A stretch of 36,535 nucleotides of DNA from an uncultured Prevotella sp. Lineage in GTDB: Bacteria; Bacteroidota; Bacteroidia; Bacteroidales; Bacteroidaceae. A program made the position numbers and the translations under genes. The stretch lies in NCBI GenBank assembly GCA_945873145.1, contig CAMCBZ010000028.1, forward strand, positions 1 to 36,535, in the 5' to 3' direction. Of this stretch, positions 32,349-36,535 are shown piece after piece; positions within the stretch are counted from its first letter, which is position 1, and each line of letters begins with the position of its first letter. The notes beneath the pieces were generated by a model. That model was not told where the DNA came from, searched no databases, and saw only the letters and a list, made by a program, of their open reading frames with translations.

Positions 32349-33359
32349 ATGCAAAAACTCATAATCCTCTTCAGCGTGCTGGGTCTCTTGACCTGCAGCG
32401 TAAACATGTCGGCGCAAGACAGCACCGCACAGCAGCGGCTCACGGGCTACGTGATGACCGAGATGAACTATGGTCATCGCCATGGTCAGGAGCATCCGAC
32501 GCTCACCGACTTCCCGCACATTCTCGCCAACGCCACGCTGGCCTTGGGCAAAGGATGGTCGGCCGTGGCTGAAGTGGAATATGAGCGCTTTCACTCCGAA
32601 GGGGCATGGGGCAACAACTTCGACGACAACTACACAACGAACAAGCTCTATATCAACAAGCAATGGAGTGAGGCGCTGAACGTCAAAGCTGGTATCATCG
32701 ACGTTCCCGTGGGAACGACCAACGCCGACGGACCGGCGCTGACCATCTACGATCCGCTCAGCGAGAGCACGCTCATGCCGATGACGTGGCACGAAGGCGG
32801 CATCGCTTTGTGGGGACGGACAGGTAAGGTGCACTACGAACTGGGCACATACGTCTATCCCACCACCCCTTTGAAGCACTCCCGTCTGCTCGGTGCCGCC
32901 ACACGCGTGGGCATCGAACCCCTCAACGGCCTCGACCTGAGCCTCTCCGGATTCTATGGCAGTGCCAAGGAGGGCATGGACCAGCGCGACAATCCTAATC
33001 TCATGGACTACGACCACGCCTTTCATGCGGCCTTCGACTTCGCCTATCTGGCACACGGGTGGACCATCGACGGACAGATCATCGCCAGCAACACGCACGA
33101 CAACAAGGCGGCGGGGCTGGAAGCCGGCTACGACCTCGCCACCACTTTGGGCCTCCCCTCCTTCTCGATCATCCCTTTCGCACGCTACGACGGATATTTC
33201 CACGTCGACAACGCCTTCTGCAATAAATGGACGGCTGGCCTCAACACTTCCCTACCCCTCGGCTTCACTCTGAAAGCGGAAGCCGCATGGATGAACCCGT
33301 CCAACGCCAAGCACACCACTATGGTCGACATCAGCATCGGATGGCAGCATGAATTCTAA
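32349..33359 (+). CDS. porin-like outer-membrane beta-barrel protein
   Basis: The 336-residue protein has a signal peptide (MQKLIILFSVLGLLTCSV, cleavage after MSA at about 22). A single beta-barrel of roughly 16 strands follows: paired antiparallel strands such as GWSAVAEVEYERF, EALNVKAGIIDVPVG, VHYELGTYVY, LDLSLSGFYGSA and a closing MVDISIGWQHEF with terminal Phe. It resembles the phosphate-selective porin O/P type of Bacteroidota in overall pattern, but the solute is unknown. The start at 32349 is chosen because the promoter lies just upstream and because residues before it are unlike a signal peptide. Likely monocistronic. Confidence 0.75.
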   Translation: MQKLIILFSVLGLLTCSVNMSAQDSTAQQRLTGYVMTEMNYGHRHGQEHPTLTDFPHILANATLALGKGWSAVAEVEYERFHSEGAWGNNFDDNYTTNKLYINKQWSEALNVKAGIIDVPVGTTNADGPALTIYDPLSESTLMPMTWHEGGIALWGRTGKVHYELGTYVYPTTPLKHSRLLGAATRVGIEPLNGLDLSLSGFYGSAKEGMDQRDNPNLMDYDHAFHAAFDFAYLAHGWTIDGQIIASNTHDNKAAGLEAGYDLATTLGLPSFSIIPFARYDGYFHVDNAFCNKWTAGLNTSLPLGFTLKAEAAWMNPSNAKHTTMVDISIGWQHEF

Positions 33360-33443
33360 TCCCCATGATCCGTAAACACGAAGTTATTTACTACAGATAC
33401 TAAATACTCAAGCGTTCCTCCTAAAACTTTTCAACAGCTCTAA

Positions 33444-33541
33444 AATTCGTGGTTAATTCATGGACATTTATGTTTCCTTCAACACGAATTCCCATTAATT
33501 ACCCACAAATTATTCATAAAATATTAATGAGTAATTCATGG
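33444..33541. repeat. 10-11 nt periodic AATTCRTGG-type repeats on both strands
   Basis: Plus-strand units occur at 33444-33452 (AATTCGTGG), 33453-33463 (TTAATTCATGG) and 33531-33541 (GTAATTCATGG). Minus-strand units occur at 33483-33490, 33491-33500 and 33501-33510, read as AATTCGTG, AATTAATGGG and ATTTGTGGGT. The two sets face each other. Confidence 0.5.
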
Positions 33542-33686
33542 AAGGACAAAGATACCAATCATCTCGGAAAACCGACAGCTTACATGAGTATAAGAAAGAC
33601 AAAAACGTTAAGCGACTCTCAGAAGTGATATAATCTGACATGTAAGCCTTCAAGTATTAGCATTAATAAAATAGTTCTGTATTTAT

Positions 33687-33717
33687 TTTGTAGTTCGGAA
33701 CAAAGTTCGTAAATTTG
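33687..33717 (+). promoter_or_regulatory. sigma-ABfr promoter for the small-protein/GNAT unit
   Basis: TTTG (33687-33690) and TAAATTTG (33710-33717) are separated by 19 nt, about 30 nt before the ATG at 33748. Confidence 0.75.
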
Positions 33718-33747
33718 CCTTAGAACTATCAATAATGGAAGAAAATT

Positions 33748-33942
33748 ATGGCATTGGCAATTGCATCCATTCCTGTACTTACCGGTGACGTCGCTGAGAA
33801 ATTTGAGCGGCAAGCTCAAGAAACATATGAGGCTTACATCCATCGGAACGAGGAAGAGAGAAAAACAGCCAAAGCACAATACGAACAGGGCATGAGAATG
33901 GTCCAGAATATATTAGCAAAAGCTAAACTGAAAGTTAAATGA
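33748..33942 (+). CDS. 64-residue protein coupled to GNAT acetyltransferase (possible antitoxin)
   Basis: The small protein is not recognised. It has an N-terminal hydrophobic stretch (MALAIASIPVLTG). A long, highly charged helix with heptad-like spacing follows (VAEKFERQAQETYEAY, EEERKTAKAQYEQ, MVQNILAKAKLKVK), ending strongly basic. No ribbon-helix-helix or helix-turn-helix pattern is apparent, unlike the DUF1778-type antitoxins usually paired with GNAT toxins. Its stop codon overlaps the next start as ATGA. It has its own promoter (33687-33717) and a weak GGAAGA before the ATG. The context suggests an antitoxin or a regulator of the acetyltransferase; this is inference. Confidence 0.7.
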   Translation: MALAIASIPVLTGDVAEKFERQAQETYEAYIHRNEEERKTAKAQYEQGMRMVQNILAKAKLKVK

Positions 33943-34532
33943 GTTTCCTTTCAGATAACTGTTCGCTGTGTGAATTAGCTGACCCAACAGAGTTGCAAGG
34001 CTTCTCTTGTGGTGACAGAGACCTTGATGACTTCTTTTCCAACGACTGCTTCAATTATGCGAAACAGTTGTTGGGTAAAAGCTATTGCTACAAACTTGAT
34101 AATGAGCCCCACTCAGTAGTCTGTGCTTTCACATTATCAAATGCGAGTATTAGAGTTGACGATTTGCCAAATGCAAGAAAAAAGAAAATAGAGACCGACA
34201 TTCCGCATGTAAAAGCATTGAAAGACTACCCAGCTGTCTTGGTCGGCAGATTAGCTGTATCTGATCAATATCGCCACATGCATATAGGTAGCGATGTGCT
34301 TGAATTCATAAAATATTGGTTCATTGATCCAAACAACAAAACTGGATGCCGATTTGTCACTGTAGATGCATACAACAGTCCGGGCACAATAGCTTTTTAT
34401 CAATCTAATGGCTTTAAGCCAGTATTTAGTTCTGATCAACAAGAAAAGGATTATCGTCATATAAAAGACGACTCTATTCTTAGAACAAGATTGATGTTCT
34501 TCGATCTATTACCATTATCTTTAGACAAATAA
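33939..34532 (+). CDS. GNAT-family N-acetyltransferase, TacT/AtaT-like (possible toxin)
   Basis: The 197-residue protein has the GNAT pattern seen in tRNA-acetylating toxins: FSCGDRDLDDFF at 22-33 near the N-terminus, the beta4-alpha3 acetyl-CoA region LVGRLAVSDQYRHMHIGSD at 101-119, and AFYQSNGF with the expected catalytic Tyr at 154. In the CoA loop the usual Q/R-x-x-G-x-G/A appears as R-H-M-H-I-G, with His where the first Gly is normal. The gene has about 40% GC in sampled rows, clearly below its neighbours, and a 4-nt overlap with the small gene before it. It could be a toxin acetylating aminoacyl-tRNA, or a small-molecule acetyltransferase. Confidence 0.85.
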   Translation: MSFLSDNCSLCELADPTELQGFSCGDRDLDDFFSNDCFNYAKQLLGKSYCYKLDNEPHSVVCAFTLSNASIRVDDLPNARKKKIETDIPHVKALKDYPAVLVGRLAVSDQYRHMHIGSDVLEFIKYWFIDPNNKTGCRFVTVDAYNSPGTIAFYQSNGFKPVFSSDQQEKDYRHIKDDSILRTRLMFFDLLPLSLDK

Positions 34533-34610
34533 TATTGAATACATGCTGAAAATACGTCTGCTTTTAACAGCTTATTCTTAAGTCTATCAAGATTATTTAA
34601 AAACCCAAAT

Positions 34611-36535
34611 ATGACACACAAAAAAACAATCTTCAAGACATCTCTCTTTGCACTGGCTCTTTGTCTGACCATGCCAGCGGCAGCCAAGGACAAGACCATC
34701 ACGTCGCCCAACGGCCAGCTCGTCGTGACGCTCTCCGACACTGACGGCAAACCTACATACACCATTACTCTCAACGGTAAAGAGGTGATGCAACCTTCCC
34801 GCTTAGGCTTCGTCGCTGACTTCGGCGATCTCACCCACAGCATGACGCTCACCGACAGCCGCGACTACCCGATGGAGAAGCACTACGACATGACCCGCAC
34901 AAAACGCGCACATGTCGACTTCAAAGCCAACGCCACGGATGTGACCTTCACCAACGCTGAGGGACAGCGCTTTGTCGTCACCTTCGTCGTCGACAATAAC
35001 AACATAGCATTGCGCTACGCCATTCCCCGCCAAAAAGACGACAACCCGAAGTGCGCCGTCATCAGCAGTGAGGCCACGAGTTTCCGCTTTCCCGATGGCA
35101 CGACGACATTTCTCTGCCCTCAGATCACGCCCATGACAGGCTGGGAACGCACCAAGCCCTCCTACGAAGAGGAATACACTGCCGACGCGCCCATGACAGC
35201 CAAGTCGCAGTTCGGCGTGGGCTATACCTTCCCCTGTCTCTTCCACGAGCAACTGCCCGGCAACGGCAACAATAAGAAAGCCAGCCAAAACAAAAACGAC
35301 TATTGGGTGCTGGTCTCCGAAACCGGCGTCGACGGCAGCTATTGCGGCAGCCGGTTGAGCGACTACGACCCACAGGCGGGCTACACCGTGGCCTATCCAC
35401 AACCCGGAGAGAACAATGGCAACGGATCGGCACAGCCCGGCATCGCTCTACCGGGAACGACGCCGTGGCGGACCATCACTATTGGACAGACCCTCGCACC
35501 CATCGTGGAGACGACAATTCCCTACGACGTGGTGGAACCGAAATACAAGACCCAATACGACTACAAGCCGGGACGCTATACCTGGAGCTGGCTCGTATGG
35601 CAGGACAACTCGATCAACTATGCCGATCAGGTGCAGTTCATCGACTTGGCTGCCAAGTATGGCTATGAATATGTGCTGGTAGACAACTGGTGGGACAAGA
35701 ACATCGGACGCAAGGGCATCAAGAAGCTTGCCGCCTACGCCAAAGCGAAGGGTGTCCGTCTCATGCTGTGGTACAACAGCAACGGCTACTGGAACGATGC
35801 ACCGCAGACTCCACGCGGCATCATGAACGATGCCATCGCCCGCAAGCACGAGATGGCATGGATGGAGCGCATAGGCATCGCCGGCATCAAGGTTGACTTC
35901 TTCGGCGGTGACAAGCAACAGACGATGCAACTCTATGAGGACATCCTCAGCGACGCCAAAGACCACCACCTCGCCGTCATCTTCCACGGTTGCACGATAC
36001 CGAGAGGTTGGGAACGCATGTATCCCAACTATATCGCTTCTGAGGCTGCGCTGGCCAGTGAGAACATCTTCTTCACGGAATATCACGCCAAGAAAGAGGG
36101 CTTCGAGATGACCATGCATCCTTTCAGCCGCAACGCCATAGGCAGCTTCGACTGGGGTGGCGTGATCATGAACCGCTATCTCAGCCGCGACAACCGCAGC
36201 CGCCACCCGCGCTACACGAGCAACACGTTTGAGCTTGCCACTGCCATCACTAACCAGACAAGTGTCAACTGCGTGGAGGTCACCCCGCAGTCCGACTCCA
36301 CCGTCAACGCTGTGGAGCGTGCTTTTCTCAAGGACATCCCGACGACTTGGCGCGACACAAAGTTCATCAACGGTTATCCAACCCGCTATGCTGTCATCGC
36401 CCGTCAGGATGCTGTCAGCGGCAAATGGTTTGTCGGTGGCCTCAACGGCCTGAGCAAGCCGCTTCAGCTCACGCTCTCCCTGCCCATGCTCGCCGGCCAG
36501 CAGGTGACGCTGCTCACCAATGGCAAGAACCGCGA
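34611..36535 (+). CDS. GH97 glycosidase, retaining type, probable alpha-galactosidase (3' end outside window)
   Basis: The frame runs from ATG 34611 to the window end (at least 641 residues). A signal peptide is at about 1-25 (cleavage near PAAA). The N-terminal super-sandwich domain follows to about residue 310, then the TIM barrel (YTWSWLVWQDNS, GYEYVLVDNWWD, RLMLWYNSNG) and the start of the C-terminal domain. GIKVDFF places an Asp at 429, the nucleophile position of retaining GH97 enzymes such as the Bacteroides alpha-galactosidase BT1871; inverting SusB-like members lack it. Glutamates E478 and E484 in SEAALASE are acid/base candidates, E484 matching the known spacing. No TAnnTTTG promoter was seen in the 78-nt gap upstream. 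The linkage specificity is inferred, not shown. Confidence 0.85.
   Translation, partial: MTHKKTIFKTSLFALALCLTMPAAAKDKTITSPNGQLVVTLSDTDGKPTYTITLNGKEVMQPSRLGFVADFGDLTHSMTLTDSRDYPMEKHYDMTRTKRAHVDFKANATDVTFTNAEGQRFVVTFVVDNNNIALRYAIPRQKDDNPKCAVISSEATSFRFPDGTTTFLCPQITPMTGWERTKPSYEEEYTADAPMTAKSQFGVGYTFPCLFHEQLPGNGNNKKASQNKNDYWVLVSETGVDGSYCGSRLSDYDPQAGYTVAYPQPGENNGNGSAQPGIALPGTTPWRTITIGQTLAPIVETTIPYDVVEPKYKTQYDYKPGRYTWSWLVWQDNSINYADQVQFIDLAAKYGYEYVLVDNWWDKNIGRKGIKKLAAYAKAKGVRLMLWYNSNGYWNDAPQTPRGIMNDAIARKHEMAWMERIGIAGIKVDFFGGDKQQTMQLYEDILSDAKDHHLAVIFHGCTIPRGWERMYPNYIASEAALASENIFFTEYHAKKEGFEMTMHPFSRNAIGSFDWGGVIMNRYLSRDNRSRHPRYTSNTFELATAITNQTSVNCVEVTPQSDSTVNAVERAFLKDIPTTWRDTKFINGYPTRYAVIARQDAVSGKWFVGGLNGLSKPLQLTLSLPMLAGQQVTLLTNGKNR

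Larger units (their letters stand above)
33360..33747. other. AT-rich non-coding region with short-period repeats
   Basis: No gene is supported in this 388-nt stretch. It contains a degenerate AATTCRTGG-type repeat on both strands (33444-33541) and a good promoter (33687-33717). A minus-strand frame across it lacks any family resemblance. The drop in GC begins here and continues through the GNAT unit. Confidence 0.65.

Noticed and set aside
35448..36206. 252-residue open frame on the minus strand
   Set aside because: Antisense to the GH97 catalytic domain; no independent evidence.

Overview
The window looks like chromosomal DNA of a Bacteroidota species, most likely a fairly GC-rich Prevotella-type organism. 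Supporting signs are: many start sites preceded by the Bacteroidota sigma-ABfr promoter (TTTG about 20 nt upstream of TAnnTTTG) and usually no strong Shine-Dalgarno; lineage-typical families (GldH, a NigD-like lipoprotein, DUF4954, SusC/BtuB-like TonB receptors, a GH97 enzyme); and the gene order purH-mreB-mreC-mreD-mrdA-rodA. The species assignment is inference. No rRNA, tRNA, CRISPR array, transposase or phage gene was seen.

Layout. 1-3213 (+): the 3' part of a TonB-dependent receptor, a PnuC-type transporter and thiamine pyrophosphokinase, read as a thiamine uptake/activation operon with a terminator-like hairpin after the receptor. 3229-3528 (-): small cysteine-rich protein of the nitrous-oxide-stimulated-promoter family. 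3657-4403 (+): NigD-like lipoprotein. 4518-12357 (-): hflX, a DUF4954 beta-helix protein, a periplasmic M16 peptidase and class I fumarase. 12614-14113 (+): xylulokinase, divergent from hflX. 14391-20757 (+): a shortened purH (IMP cyclohydrolase domain only) followed by the cell-elongation genes mreB, mreC, mreD, mrdA (PBP2) and rodA. After rodA come two small hairpins with the same loop and a strong terminator. 20945-25647 (-): metF, holB, ricT, gldH and an outer-membrane-type protein in one tight operon with a clear promoter. 25750-26499 (-): HAD hydrolase.

26676-28745 (+): BtuB-like TonB receptor. 28746-29120: tandem 23-nt pyrimidine-rich repeats, a perfect terminator and overlapping inverted repeats. 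29121-31190 (+): secreted GH5-type glycoside hydrolase with Ig-like and carbohydrate-binding-like domains. 31358-31780 (+): Hsp20 chaperone with an unusually perfect Shine-Dalgarno. 31781-32348: non-coding DNA with a 52-bp dyad. 32349-33359 (+): porin-like beta-barrel. 33360-33747: AT-rich non-coding DNA with a short-period repeat. 33748-34532 (+): an AT-rich two-gene unit, a 64-residue protein overlapping a GNAT acetyltransferase, resembling a GNAT toxin-antitoxin pair but with an atypical partner. 34611-end (+): GH97 glycosidase with a retaining-type Asp nucleophile, cut by the window end.

The left two thirds are mostly core functions (cofactor uptake, TCA cycle, ribosome rescue, cell shape, replication, folate, gliding/secretion). 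The right third is more accessory: nutrient receptors, secreted glycosidases, a porin and the probable mobile GNAT unit. The least explained items are the GNAT pair, the single-domain PurH, and the paired hairpins after rodA.
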